64,000 bases of DNA, taken from NCBI GenBank assembly GCA_942159475.1, contig OW804097.1, positions 37,336,298-37,400,297 of the forward strand. Direction: 5' to 3'. Positions 33,673 through 44,421 of this stretch are shown one piece after another. This stretch comes from Sthenelais limicola. Taxonomy: Eukaryota; Annelida; Polychaeta; Phyllodocida; Sigalionidae. The first letter of the stretch is position 1. Each line of letters begins with the position of its first letter. Under the pieces are notes generated by a model that worked only from the letters and a program-made list of their open reading frames with translations, had not been told where the DNA came from and searched no databases. Both the position numbers and the translations under genes were made by a program.

Positions 33673-34017
33673 TGGACGCGGTTCCAGAGTAACTGAATAT
33701 TTATATACCCGTAAAACACAAGTAGTGTAGAAAATAACTTGCTTTAATTTGATTTTAGCATTTTATTTAGAGACCCTATCCATTTCACCTGTAAATTTGG
33801 GCTTCACATTTATATATTGAACTTTAATTCTTTAATGTTGTTGAACTTGATTAATCATTATTTTAATTATTATCTTTGTTTTTTCCAGGTGAGTCTTTTT
33901 TGCAGCATGTAGATCTCGTGTTCTCGTGAGATCTCGTGAAAACCAGGTGAGATTTATCAAGCCTTGAAGTCGATGCTCACAGCATCCTCCTATCTTGAAA
34001 TATAAGCTTATAATTCA
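33673..34017. other. Unannotated interval
   Basis: A pyrimidine-rich stretch ending 'ttttttccaggtgag' at about 33880-33895 looks like adjoining splice sites, but no coding sequence follows it. 'tctcgtgagatctcgtg' near 33921 is a short palindrome. Confidence 0.3.
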
Positions 34018-34063
34018 ATGCGAATCAAGATTCAAAATGGCGGCTATACAAATCCCCTATTCA
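34018..34063 (-). mobile_element. R4 MITE end fragment
   Basis: Only the terminal 46 bases ('gcgaatcaagattcaaaat' to 'aaatccccta'). Confidence 0.65.
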
Positions 34064-34401
34064 CAAGATTGATGAGTTCTATGATATTTATTGCACCAGC
34101 CTTGATAAAAAAACACTCATGAACTGAACCCAATCAAGGAATAAATGACGGAAATCGTTAATAACATAAAATTAATGATAAGCCTTAAATTCGGGCATCC
34201 AAGAACTTTCAATCAACCTCTCTCTCTACTTGCCATCATTGGAGCTGGGAGAGAGAGAGAGTGACAGATGGGTCTCCAGTGGGTACTTAACGACGTAAAA
34301 GAAGCATGACTTGATAAGAAACGATTATTGTTATCATCATTTTGATTCTGATTCCCTGTGGTGTCCATGTAGGTGGTGTAGTTTGTATGAAGGGAATTGC
34401 A
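34064..34401. other. Unannotated interval
   Basis: A short (ga)n run at 34251-34261 follows 'ctctctctact'; the two are complementary. No gene is seen. Confidence 0.35.
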
Positions 34402-34405
34402 ATAT

Positions 34406-34640
34406 GGGTAAGATTTTCAGAAAATGTACGATTGGCAGCTCCACACATTTAGGAAATTATGATAAATTAGGCTGAAAAATGATGAATACCGGGTATATCT
34501 GAGTATATTTGGTATCACATTGATTTAAAGTATCAGTTCTGTTATGTTAAACTGCATTTTGAAGCTTATTTCTGTCTAAAATGTGGGTTATTTGAGAGGA
34601 TCGGTGAAGACAAATTGTACATTTTCTGAAAATCTGACCC
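34406..34640 (+). mobile_element. R1 MITE, TSD ATAT
   Basis: GGGTAAGATTTTC to CTGACCC with ATAT at 34402-34405 and 34641-34644. Confidence 0.9.
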
Positions 34641-34691
34641 ATATAATCGCAGCCTCCTCGAGTGTAACAAAACTAAATAAGCAAAACTTAT

Positions 34692-35296
34692 TTGTGATGT
34701 GTTTCAGGAAAATGAGTCACAAGTCGCAAAATTGATATTTTTTAAAGTGTTTTATTCTCAAGATCTCTTTATTGAACTGTTCTGACTTTTAGAGGGTCTA
34801 GCACTTATAGTCGTATAAATCCATGTAACAAATTGTATTGGATATATTCTTGTGCTTTGAAGGCCTTAGTATGGAGTATATTTAATTACTTTTTTTATAT
34901 TTTCTTTTAATTCAATTTATTCTGAAAACGCAAGACGGTCAGGATCCTTTTTCAGGTCTTCAGATTTACTCATAATAAGAGTGTGATTGGTGAAGGGGAT
35001 GAGATGGTAGATGAAGATGTACATAGTAACACATTTCAGGACATTTAATTCAATATATCATTGCGTTTTAAGGCCTTCGTACAGAGTATATTTAGTTACT
35101 TTACTGGTAATTACCCATCCAGAAACATTGCAAACCTTTTTTTTTTCAAAAATAAATATATCAAACTTAAAATATAGAAAGACATGTTAGGTACCCTAGT
35201 GTTTACTATCATTGGATCTCCTCTTTTCGAATATTGTGATATCTCAAAATCCATATTTTTGCGACTTATGACTAATTTTCCTAAAACGCATCACAT
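34692..35296 (+). mobile_element. R2 element, longest copy
   Basis: TGTGATGTGTTTCAGGAAAA at the left and 'gcgacttatgactaatttt' to 'cgcatcaca' at the right, so TIRs of about 40 bp are visible. About 34885-35025 is absent from other copies and repeats flanking R2 words, so it is an internal insertion. Confidence 0.8.
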
Positions 35297-35925
35297 ATGG
35301 GATATTATACACATAACCACAACTATATCGGAGTCAATAGGATTACAAACGTAGGTTTTGAGTTTAATAAGTCAATACGCTTTAATGATGGGGGCAAATA
35401 TCAATTAGTTATATGTGCCTTATTGAATATAATCTTAATGTCTCATGTTTACTTTTTTATATTTTGTATTTTACCCATGTGTAATTCCTCCTAGCAAGCT
35501 TTAAAAAATAACTGGTAACCGGTAACACCCGGGAGACATGGAATATAATTCCCTAGGCCTGTCAACCCATTGTTATAATAGAGGGTCGTCTCTATTATAT
35601 ATCCACCAATGTTATAATAGAGGGTCGTCTCTATTATATACTAAATTAACAATATAGATGAGAAGTACAGAAGGACGAACTGAACTGCTTGGAGTAAGAT
35701 TCTAAAGTGCTTTTATTTATAGAAACAGCTCCCTGAACCACAGCCCTCCTTTGTCTGACTGTGGCTCCACCCAGTGGATACCCTGGTGTACATAGCATCA
35801 TAACACCATTTCTCGTATCTCACATTAATGTACCTTTTCGACAAATAAAAGATCATTCAATTCAATTCAATAAATACCGTATGTCCTTTATATACCGATG
35901 AAACTTATACTATTTATATGACCTA
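35297..35925. other. Interval with duplicated hairpin and (attca)n tail
   Basis: A palindromic word (tataatagag...ctctattata) is duplicated at about 35573-35598 and 35614-35640. Positions 35640-35880 end in 'attcaattcaattcaataaa', which resembles a retroposon 3' tail. The body is not recognised. Confidence 0.4.
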
Positions 35926-35927
35926 AA

Positions 35928-36363
35928 GAGTGATACCGCCACAAAATGTACAATTTGTCTTCAGCAATCCTCTAGAAGAAAAACCATTTAAGACAATAAT
36001 GATGTTCAAAATTCAATTTAACGCAACCGAACAGATTGTCTGAATCAATACAATATCACATATCTTCAGATATATCTAATTTAGCAGAATTTACTAAATG
36101 GGTGAATTTGCCTTCACTAATTTTCTCAAATAACTCAAATTTAAGACAGAAATGAGCTTCAAAATGCAATTCAACATATAGCAGAACTGATACTTTAAAT
36201 CAATGCGATACCAAATATACTCAGATATACCCAAAGTTTATCAGTCTTTTAGCATAATTTAGCAGAAATTACTAAATATGTAGAGCTGCCAATTGTACAT
36301 TTTCTGAAAATCCGACCCAAATATGTAAATCAGCCAATTGCACGTTATCTGAAAATCTGACCC
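35928..36363 (-). mobile_element. R1 MITE split by another R1
   Basis: R1 sequence runs from about 35928 to 36099 and resumes at 36319 ('aaatatgtaaatcagccaat') to CTGACCC at 36363. The other R1 occupies the gap. Confidence 0.85.
36100..36318 (-). mobile_element. R1 MITE nested in R1, TSD AAAT
   Basis: GGGTGAATTTGCC to CCGACCC in the same orientation as its host, flanked by AAAT at 36096-36099 and 36319-36322. Its left TIR lacks about 22 bases. Confidence 0.88.
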
Positions 36364-36890
36364 TAATAGTCCTTCTTGTATTTCATATTCTTTGGGGGAT
36401 ATCCTAATTGGGCTTGATAATGAAGCAGTACATATAGAAGAAGCTTTTTATAATTACCTCATTCTGAGACCCATTTTGATTTTGTGTAGTCATGTTTTGC
36501 CTTTGAGTCATCTTGAATGAAGCATTGGTTTTCTGATGATGGAAAAAGTATCATCAAAACCAATTCAAGCTTCTATTAAATTGCCTTTCGATTTATTCGG
36601 TACGTCATCAGAGAGGAATTAATTGCCCGAGGCAAAATATCTCTTTATTGACAAGCTTCCTTTACAGATCAAAGCTATTCGCATGAGGTAAAGGGCAATC
36701 GATTCTGATATGTTTGTTATTGTTTTAAGTAACTTTAGCAAAAAAAGGTCCTGATTGATCCTCTGTCATCATATAGGGACAAAAACTTTGAAAATTCATC
36801 ATCTTCAAAGGACCCGGTTTGAAGACAGATATGAGCGATATGCTACCCAAAGGGGACACCTTAAACATAGTATGCATGGGATAGCTTCCT
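36364..36890. other. Unannotated interval
   Basis: A short dyad 'aaaccaattcaagcttc' / 'gaagcattggtttt' occurs near 36520-36570. No gene is seen. Confidence 0.35.
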
Positions 36891-36987
36891 GGATCCGATT
36901 GTCAGAAAATGTGCAATTCGCCTTCACCAATTCACGAAATCTAAAACAAAAATGAGCTTCAAAATACAGTTTACCATTTTTACCATA

Positions 36988-39626
36988 TAGTACAGGCATT
37001 TTAGCATGGAACCCGGAATAAAATAATGTAAAGCTGATTTTTGGATATATGATGCGGGACACATGGGGGAACATTCCCTGAAAAGTCCCCACCTGGGGAC
37101 CGTGTGCTTTTTGAGATTTTGACGTTTTTGCGTCATTTTCCACAAAATAGCATTGGTCTCTATGGGAAAAAGCACCTGGTTCAGGCCATTATTGCCAACA
37201 TTAAGAATATTTGGCATTGTTATTTGCAGGGAATATAACATATATAAAATATACTGTACAGGTTGAGGTACCATAGTAAACATGGATGTATGGAGATTCT
37301 TAAAATATATATTTCAACAAAATCTCTTTTTTTTAAAATTTTGTTGCCATGGCAACGGTCAGATTTTGGTGAAAAAAGCATTTTCTTAGATCAGGTCATA
37401 ATATTTGGGGACCTAATTCTCTACATTGTGCATGTTGTGACACGTTTTTTAAATTTGGCATGTTGTTAAATAAGGCCTGAAATTTTCAAAAAGCACCAGC
37501 TACAAGTTGGTAGACACCCCTGGTGGCCAGTAGCTGCAAAATTCAAGATGGCTGCCCAAAACAGTAAATATGGCATATCTTGGCTTCTATTTGGTAGATC
37601 TTCAACTATAATACCATTTTATTGATGTTTTTAAGTATGAGGAATTCATTTCTGAAGGTAATTTTATGTTTCAAGGTCATTTTCAAGGTCAAAATCCAAT
37701 ATGGCCCCTACTGAGTAACAAGAATGTTATTTCAGCACTTGATGTAGGCCTATATGCATTCAATAGCCCCCTTCACAAATTCCGTCTCCAGTGTGTACCA
37801 GTAACTGCGGGATGAACTTCTGTCATTCTGCACATGTGCAGTTCAGTTGACTCACCTAGCTATGCGGGCCAAACTGTCACCCTCCACACGGGCTCCCGGT
37901 GGATGTGCAGAGGTGTGACCACATGGCCGCTGACCCCCTACAGCCCGTACGGGAGCCCGTACACCTATGCTTACTTGTTTTTGTTGATAGTTACGAAAAT
38001 TGCTATATACTAAAATCTAGTGGATAAAATGTCCTCTTGTTAAGCATGACCAATCTTAACATGTCATTTGATAATATTGGATAGCTGATACCATTGTACA
38101 ATCACTCAAATCCTGGGAGAAGAAGGAGAAAGTTAGAAGCCTATGGTTAATACATAAGGCTTCTGTGATCTGCCCGCGGAGCTCATAGTTCAGCCGTTTT
38201 CCGCCGCTCTTGGTATGGCACTACTGTCAATTTGTAAAGTACCGTATTGGTGTACATATTGATGAATAAGAACAATTCTTTTAGGATCAAGGGTGTGAGG
38301 AATCCATATTTTTTTTCACTTTTATTCTTTGTAGGTCATTTTGAAGGTCATGGTTCAATATGGCTGCTGTCAGGAATCAGAATGTCATATATTTTGGCTT
38401 CCATTACCACTAAATCAATGTATAGTACCAGTTTTTCTATGTTTTAAACTGTGAGGGATCTGTCTCCAAGTCATTTCTCATCAAAGACTGAAATCTTACT
38501 CAACAAAACTGATCTGGAAGCCATATTAAATTTTGACCTTGAAAAGGATCTATGATGACCTTGAAGCAGAACATGATCCCAGAGATGGATTCATTACACC
38601 TACAAACATCTTATACTCTCTTATACATCGATCTAGAGCTCAAAACATAGAAAAAATGGTATTTTACTTTTATCTAGCAATAACAGCAGTTAAGATATAT
38701 GATATTCTGGTTCCTAGCAGCAGCCATATTGAATCATGACCTTCAAGATGACCTTCAAATCAAAAAGTGACATAAAAAAGAGATTCCTCACACCCTTGAT
38801 CCTAAGGAAATTGTTCTTATTAATGAATATGTACACCAACGGAATGCATATAGGCCTACCATGTGAGCTGAGATAACATTCTTGTTACTCAGTAGGAGCC
38901 ATATTGGATTTTGACCTTGAAAATGACCTTGAAACATAAAATTACCTTCAGAAATGAATTCCTCATACTTAAAAACATCAATAAAATGGTATTATAGTTG
39001 AAGATCTACCAAATAGAAGCCAAGATATGCCATATTTACTGTTTTGGGCGGCCATCTTGAATTTTGCAGCTACTGGCCACCAGGGGTGTCTACCAACTTG
39101 TAGCTGGTGCTTTTTGAAAATTTCAGGCCTTATTTAACAACATGCCAAATTTAAAAAACGTGTCACAACATGCACAATGTAGAGAATTAGGTCCCCAAAT
39201 ATTATGACCTGATCTAAGAAAATGCTTTTTTCACCAAAATCTGACCGTTGCCATGGCAACAAAATTTAAAAAAAAAAGATATTTTGTTGAAATATATATT
39301 TTAAGAATCTCCATACGTCCATGTTTACTATGGTACCTTAACCTGTACAGTATATTTTATATATGTTATATTCCCTGCAAATAACAATGCCAAATATTCT
39401 TAATGTTGGCAATAATGGCCTGAACCAGGTGCTTTTTCCCATAGAGACCAATGCTATTTTGTGGAAAATGACGCAAAAACGTCAAAATCTCAAAAAGCAC
39501 ACGGTCCCCAGGTGGGGACTTTTCAGGGAATGTTCCCCCATGTGTCCCGAATCATATATCCAAAAATCAGCTTTACATTATTTTATTCCGGGTTTGGCCT
39601 AAAATTGACCTAAAATGCCTGTACTA
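36988..39626. mobile_element. 2.6-kb near-perfect foldback palindrome
   Basis: Ends TAGTACAGGCATTTTAG and CTAAAATGCCTGTACTA are inverted, with ATA on both sides. The outer arms (36988-37761 and about 38864-39626) match almost base for base, with only scattered substitutions. The inner arms (38247-38460 and 38640-38860) match but are clearly more diverged. A 485-bp insertion (37762-38246) interrupts the left arm only. It is built from modules of about 110 bp beginning near 'aagatggc'. No transposase ORF is seen. The ORFs at 36924-37283 and 39363-39602 are the same reading frame seen once per arm. Confidence 0.88.
37762..38246. other. 485-bp insertion in the left palindrome arm
   Basis: The right arm reads 'gtacaccaacggaatgcata' without interruption, so the insertion came after the palindrome formed. 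It is GC-richer and contains an inverted 'gggctcccg' / 'cgggagccc' pair (about 37890 and 37960). Its family is not recognised. Confidence 0.65.
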
Positions 39627-39771
39627 ATAGCAGAACAGATGTTTTAAAACCACACAATACTAAATATACTCAGATATACTTGGTATTTTCGTTTTCCAGC
39701 CTAATTTAGGAGAATTTGCTAAATACATGTAGAGTTGGCAGTTGTACATTTTCTGACGATCTGACCCTCCT

Positions 39772-40013
39772 CGCAATTCAAAATACACACTTTTTCCAAG
39801 AGACATAGATTTATGCTATGACTTAAACCTCATCATATTATTCTTTTGATGTTCATTTCGTGACGGGCATTCCACATCCACGTGGGTAGTGATATGGATT
39901 AGTTTTTAGTTTCTGTTTTTCTGCTGATATTTTTGTTGTAATCTTCCTTTTCGAAACGATTTTTCTGACAGTGAAAACTGGAATGGACGAAGATTGCAGA
40001 CAATGCGTGTATG
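39772..40013. other. Unannotated interval
   Basis: Nothing recognised. Confidence 0.3.
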
Positions 40014-40170
40014 AGTCAAATCAACAGAAAATGTACAATTGGCAGCTCTATATACTAAATCCTGCCAAATTAGGCTAAAACATTATGAACACCGGGTATA
40101 TGTGAATATATTTGCTATTGTGTTGTTTTTGAAACATCTGTTCTGCATTTTGAACCGCATTTCTTTCTTA
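40014..40170 (+). mobile_element. R1 MITE, right end missing
   Basis: Starts GAGTCAAATCAACAG and follows R1 to 'attttgaaccgcatttctttc', then stops. Confidence 0.7.
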
Positions 40171-40640
40171 GAGGTTCAGGTTCTCCACCAGTGTTAAGGT
40201 ATGGTCTGGTAATTACTGGCAAGTGATTGCGGGTCATTGTGGTTCTCCCCAGGGGGCCAGAGAGGGAGTGATCCCCACACCCCTGCTGCCACATAGCAAT
40301 ACCTAGAGGCCTCTTCCGCGCTGACCAAAGCGCGCTCACCCTCACTTCTCCTCCAGCGTCCCCTCGCTCCTGTCCCCTCTCCCTCTTCTTCTTCGACCCA
40401 CCCTCCCACTCCTTTCTCTTCAGGCGAGTCGGGGGCTATACATTAATAACAATAACTCTTAATTAATTACTCATGTAAGTTTTAATTAACTTAGCCATGT
40501 AATTAATATCACAGGTTAATTAACATAATTGTTGATATTTGTTTCCCTGTACACATAGCATCGACATATTATAAGGTAAATAAAATATCAATTCCCACAC
40601 TCACTCTCTGTTCGCTTACTGGGGGGAAATACTCATAATG
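40171..40640. other. Unannotated interval
   Basis: Positions 40200-40430 are GC-richer and pyrimidine-rich on the + strand. Two minus-strand ORFs there have no recognised domain. 'taattaac' words recur at 40450-40530. Confidence 0.35.
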
Positions 40641-40644
40641 AAGG

Positions 40645-40980
40645 AATAATTATTATTATTATTATTATAAAACTTTTATTCAATAAAACATGCTACATTT
40701 CTGTTAATGTCGTGCTGACGCGGAATGTTCCCTCTCAATGTACAATTACGCTGAGGTCTTCCCGGTTTCCCTTCAAACATAATATAATACAAAGACACCT
40801 GCGATCTTCGTGAGAAGAGCGAAGCAACTGATTTAATAATCTAAATGAAACTACAGATCTTCCTCCAGGATCTGGGTAAAGAGTAGGGGGCGGAGCTCGT
40901 GATGTAATACCTATGGCGTAGCATGAATAAGTAGACTTGCACAGTACTGGGTAGCTTAGCATAATTTACACAATATTACG
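40645..40980 (-). repeat. Possible truncated retroposon with (att)n end
   Basis: (att)n followed by 'ataaaacttttattcaataa' at 40648-40690 reads on the minus strand as a 3' end with an (aat)n tail. The remaining 290 bases have no ORF of known family. The call rests on the tail only. Confidence 0.35.
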
Positions 40981-41110
40981 TAATGTTACATAACACAGAT
41001 CTATCAAATTCTGCTAAATTAGTGAAAAATGATAAACATTGAGTATATCTGAGGGTATTTTGTATTGTATTCATTCAATAAATCTGTCTGGTTATGTTAA
41101 ACTGTATTTT

Positions 41111-43633
41111 AGCTAACTCTAGATGCAAGGCCGCTAAGGCTCAATACATAAAATCTAATCTTGAGTTTCACGATAAAAATCCACGAAAATTTTGGGAATT
41201 TTTACGCCCATTAATAAATCCAGGGAAACTTAAGACAAATAACGCTATACACATAGAGAAGGGCGGACAGATGATTGAAGCATCAGAAGTCCCAACTGAG
41301 TTCAATAATTAGTTCAATAATTATTTCCTGAACGTGGGTCCCAATCTGGCTAATAAGATACCCCCCTGCCCTGCCACTACAAACAGTGCCGAGGCTAACA
41401 TTAATCCAATCCAGGATTCACAAGTACCTATCTTTAAGTTTTGCGAGTTGTCCTCAAGAGAAGTGGGGAAAATTATCACTAAGATCGATGTATCGAAAAA
41501 CTCGGGATTTAACTATATCCCATCTTCAATTATGAAATCATGTTTGCTAGCTTTAACTGATCAGATGACGCATATTATAAATATTTCTTTATTGTTGGGT
41601 AAGGTACCCAGTTCGTTTAAACTGGCAAGAGTTACACCGTTATATAAGGCAGGCAGTAAGTTGAACACTTCTAACTACCGCCCAATTTCATGCATCTCCA
41701 TGCCTGCTAAAATTCTAGAATCAGCAGTACAACAGCAACTCACGGAACATTTTGAATCTAACAGCCTTTTCAATAATAACCAATATGGTTTTCGGAAAAA
41801 TCACTCCATTCAACAAGCCCAAGTAGATCTTCTCGATAATATTTATACAAATTTAAATGATAAATTCCTTAATAAAACAGTTTTCCTTGATTTTAGTAAA
41901 GCATTCGACACTGTCCACCACCAAATTCTTTTAGATAAACTTAAATCATATGGCATAACAGGCATGGAGCTGCTCTGGTTCACTAATTACCTTAAAAATA
42001 GGAGACAATTTGTCACTATAAATGGACTTAAGTCTGAAGAAGGAGAGGTCACCTATGGCATTCCGCAAGGTACCATATTAGGCCCCATATTATTTACGAT
42101 TTACATCAATGATTTGCACTCGGTAGTCCGTCATGCTAAAATTCAACATTACGCTGACGACACCGTTATATATTATCACGATCGCAAAATTGACTCTCTC
42201 CATCAAAATATGCAAAAGGATCTCGACAATATTTATCTCTGGTGTGCCAAAAACAAACTGTCCTTAAATGCCTCGAAATGCAAGGCCATGTCATTCTCAT
42301 TAGGTTATGTATCAAGAGCGAAACTCTCTGCCTCTGTAGTAGACCTCACTCTTGGCTCTCATGTATTAGAGATTGTTGATGAGTACAAATATCTTGGCGT
42401 AGTCCTTGATGACTTGCTCACATTTAAATCCCATGTACAGAACACCTTGAAGTTAGTAACTTCTAAGGTTAGATTATTATACAAGGCCAGAGACTCTCTG
42501 ACTCGAAAAGCAAAACACGACATATACAAACTAGCCATCCTCCCAAATATAGATTACTGTGACTTTATTTACGATTCGGCTCCAAAAGCCTTATTACAAA
42601 AATTACAATCCCAGCAAAATCTAGCATTAAGAATTATTTTTAACAAGTCGAAATATGAAAATGTTGACCGGGAACATAAGGCTCTAAATGTGTGGCCTCT
42701 TCAAGTAAGAAGAGACAAACACATTTTAGACATAGCCTTCTACTTGGCCCAAAACGTGAATAATATTGATGGTAGAGATTTACCTACTAGGAGCCATACT
42801 AGAGGAAAAAGAAATATGACCATCTTATCCTCCAAGCTCAGTAAAATCACGGACTCAATAACATACAAATCTCGACTACGGTGGAACGAGTTGAAACCGG
42901 TAGCACATAAGATCGAAGATAACATTACATTTAGGAAGTATACACAACAACTCCTAACCCCATTTTAGAAGCACTCTGCTTTTACATCCTCAGGAATATT
43001 GGCTAAATTATCGTGTTTTATTATATCTTCTAGGTCAGAGTCTCACTGGTTAGAATCTTACTGCCTCGCCTTACTAATTCACCAGTTCATAAACTCTGCC
43101 AAAAATACTATGTGTTCATCTATTAAACACCTATCAATGTCACGCTGATGCTAATCGCTAATTTAGCGTAAAATCCATCTTTGTACATTATCAATTTAAA
43201 CTGCTCTCAGGCCAGTGGCCAACAAAATGTATATTGTAATTAATTACGAGGGATTAACCATAATCTCTCAATCCTATCATTAAGCTAGTAACATCGCCTA
43301 CCTCTCATCTGTTATTAATCATATCATATAATGTTTTTGTCTAGATTACTTTTTCTCAAAAACCCTATAAGGGATCATGACTTTGATATTAGAGAATTGT
43401 AGTCTCACTCTGATTAAGTTAATTTCTGTATTCACCCCTATAAGGGGCCTTTAACGTCTACGACAGTAGTGACTTGTTGTTTTACCACGTTCATCCTATC
43501 TGTAACTATCTTAAGATACGAAATATGGCAAACTCCGGAAGAACTGGCACGCTCCAGTGTCAGACTTGTTCGTCCATTTGTAAACCAAGATCTTGCAATA
43601 AAGGATATTTGAATTGAATTGAATTGAATTGAA
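41111..43633 (+). mobile_element. 5'-truncated non-LTR retrotransposon, CR1/Jockey group
   Basis: The element joins R1 abruptly at 41111, inside its own coding sequence, so the 5' part including any endonuclease is missing. After the RT stop codon comes a 3' UTR of about 640 bp ending in four to five TTGAA units (43608-43633). Truncated 5' ends and short-repeat tails are typical of target-primed reverse transcription. The UTR contains 'acccctataaggggc' near 43435. The TTGAA tail merges with R1 'ttgaatttt', so the exact right junction is ambiguous by a few bases. Confidence 0.88.
41112..42968 (+). pseudogene. Non-LTR reverse transcriptase ORF with one in-frame stop
   Basis: One frame runs from the 5' truncation to the stop at 42966-42968, broken only by TAG at 41310-41312. 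The segment before the TAG (66 codons, with 'PRKFWEFLRPL') looks like the linker between endonuclease and RT. Numbering from the Met at 41334 (544 residues): FLDFSKAFD with catalytic Asp186, GIPQG at 242-246, and YADD at 273-276 with both aspartates present. A thumb-like part follows (DEYKYLGVVLD and onward), and the C-terminal part extends to residue 544. These motifs fit the CR1/Jockey supergroup; the exact clade is not assigned. The TAG lies in a 12-bp tandem duplication (41301-41312 and 41313-41324), which explains the break. It is inactive as a mobile gene because the endonuclease is missing. Confidence 0.92.
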
Positions 43634-43699
43634 TTTTCGCCTGAAATTTGGGTTATTTGAGGGGAAGCCAATTGTGCAATTTCCGAAGACCTGACCCTA

Positions 43700-43760
43700 G
43701 ATTCGGGATATTTAGGAGGATCGGTGAAGGCCAATTGTACATTTTCTGGAGATCTGACCC
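43700..43760 (+). mobile_element. R1 MITE end fragment
   Basis: Only the last 60 bases of R1 ('gggatatttaggaggatcgg' to CTGACCC), directly after the previous R1 copy. This suggests a partial tandem duplication of the R1 end. Confidence 0.7.
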
Positions 43761-43809
43761 TAATATATTTTCAAAAAGGGCCCATTGTGGCTTCTGATTA
43801 TCCCTATAT

Positions 43810-44044
43810 GGGTCAGGTTTTCAGAAAATGAACAATTGGCAGCTGTACACATATAGTATATTCTCCAAAATTAGGCTGCAATTTGGTCAATACTAGGTAA
43901 ATTCGAATATATTTGGCATTGCATTGATTCTAGCAATCTGTGTGGTTAGGTTGAACTGTATTTTGAATTTTATTTTCGTCTGAAATTTGGGTTATTTGAG
44001 AAGATTGGCGAAATTGAAGTGTACATTTTCCTGAAAATTTGACC
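43810..44044 (+). mobile_element. R1 MITE
   Basis: GGGTCAGGTTTTC to TTTGACC, with a damaged last base. The left flank is ATAT and the right flank does not match. Confidence 0.85.
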
Positions 44045-44088
44045 GAAATAGTCCTGATACTTAGATATTGCTTTCTTACTTTTTTTAT

Positions 44089-44323
44089 GGGTCAGATCTT
44101 CGGAAAACTTGCAATCGACAGACCTACACATTTAATAGATTCTGCTAAATTCGACTGTAAAATGGTTAATACTAGACATATCTGAGTATATTTGGTATTG
44201 CCTTGATTCAAATAATATGTTTGGTTATATTGAACTGATATTTGAACCTGATTTTTGTCTTAAATATGGCTTATTTAAGAAGATTGGTGAAGATGAATTG
44301 TACAATTTCTGGCGATTTCACCC
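44089..44323 (+). mobile_element. R1 MITE
   Basis: GGGTCAGATCTTC to the 'gatttcaccc' terminus. TTAT lies on the left and, displaced by two bases, on the right. Confidence 0.82.
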
Positions 44324-44421
44324 AGTTATGTTCATATACCGGCCATACACTGTGGCATCTTTCTAGCCCATTTAAAAACAACCTTTCTTGGAGAGAACTC
44401 TTTGTCATTGAAATAACCAAG

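Larger units (their letters stand above)
36891..39767 (-). mobile_element. R1 MITE split by the 2.6-kb palindrome, TSD TCCT
   Basis: GGATCCGATTGTC starts at 36891 and follows R1 to 'cagtttacca'. R1 resumes at 'agcagaacagatg' (about 39628) and ends CTGACCC. TCCT at 36887-36890 and 39768-39771 shows both halves are one insertion. Confidence 0.9.
41000..43697 (+). mobile_element. R1 MITE split by the non-LTR element
   Basis: R1 sequence from 'gatctatcaaattctgctaa' to 'aactgtatttt' (41110) is followed by the retrotransposon. R1 resumes at about 43633 ('ttcgcctgaaatttgggtta') and ends CTGACCC at 43697. The left TIR is lost. Confidence 0.85.

Noticed and set aside
33880..33900. Polypyrimidine-AG followed by GTGAG as splice sites of an exon
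   Set aside because: The acceptor-like and donor-like words adjoin with no exon between them, and no coding sequence lies nearby.
36924..37283. 119-codon minus-strand ORF and its mirror at 39363-39602
   Set aside because: They are the same frame read from the two arms of the palindrome. There is no known domain, and near-identity of the arms explains the shared frame.
41111..43633. Retroviral or LTR-retrotransposon origin for the reverse transcriptase
   Set aside because: There are no LTRs, protease, integrase or tRNA primer site. The motifs, truncated 5' end and TTGAA tail fit a non-LTR element.
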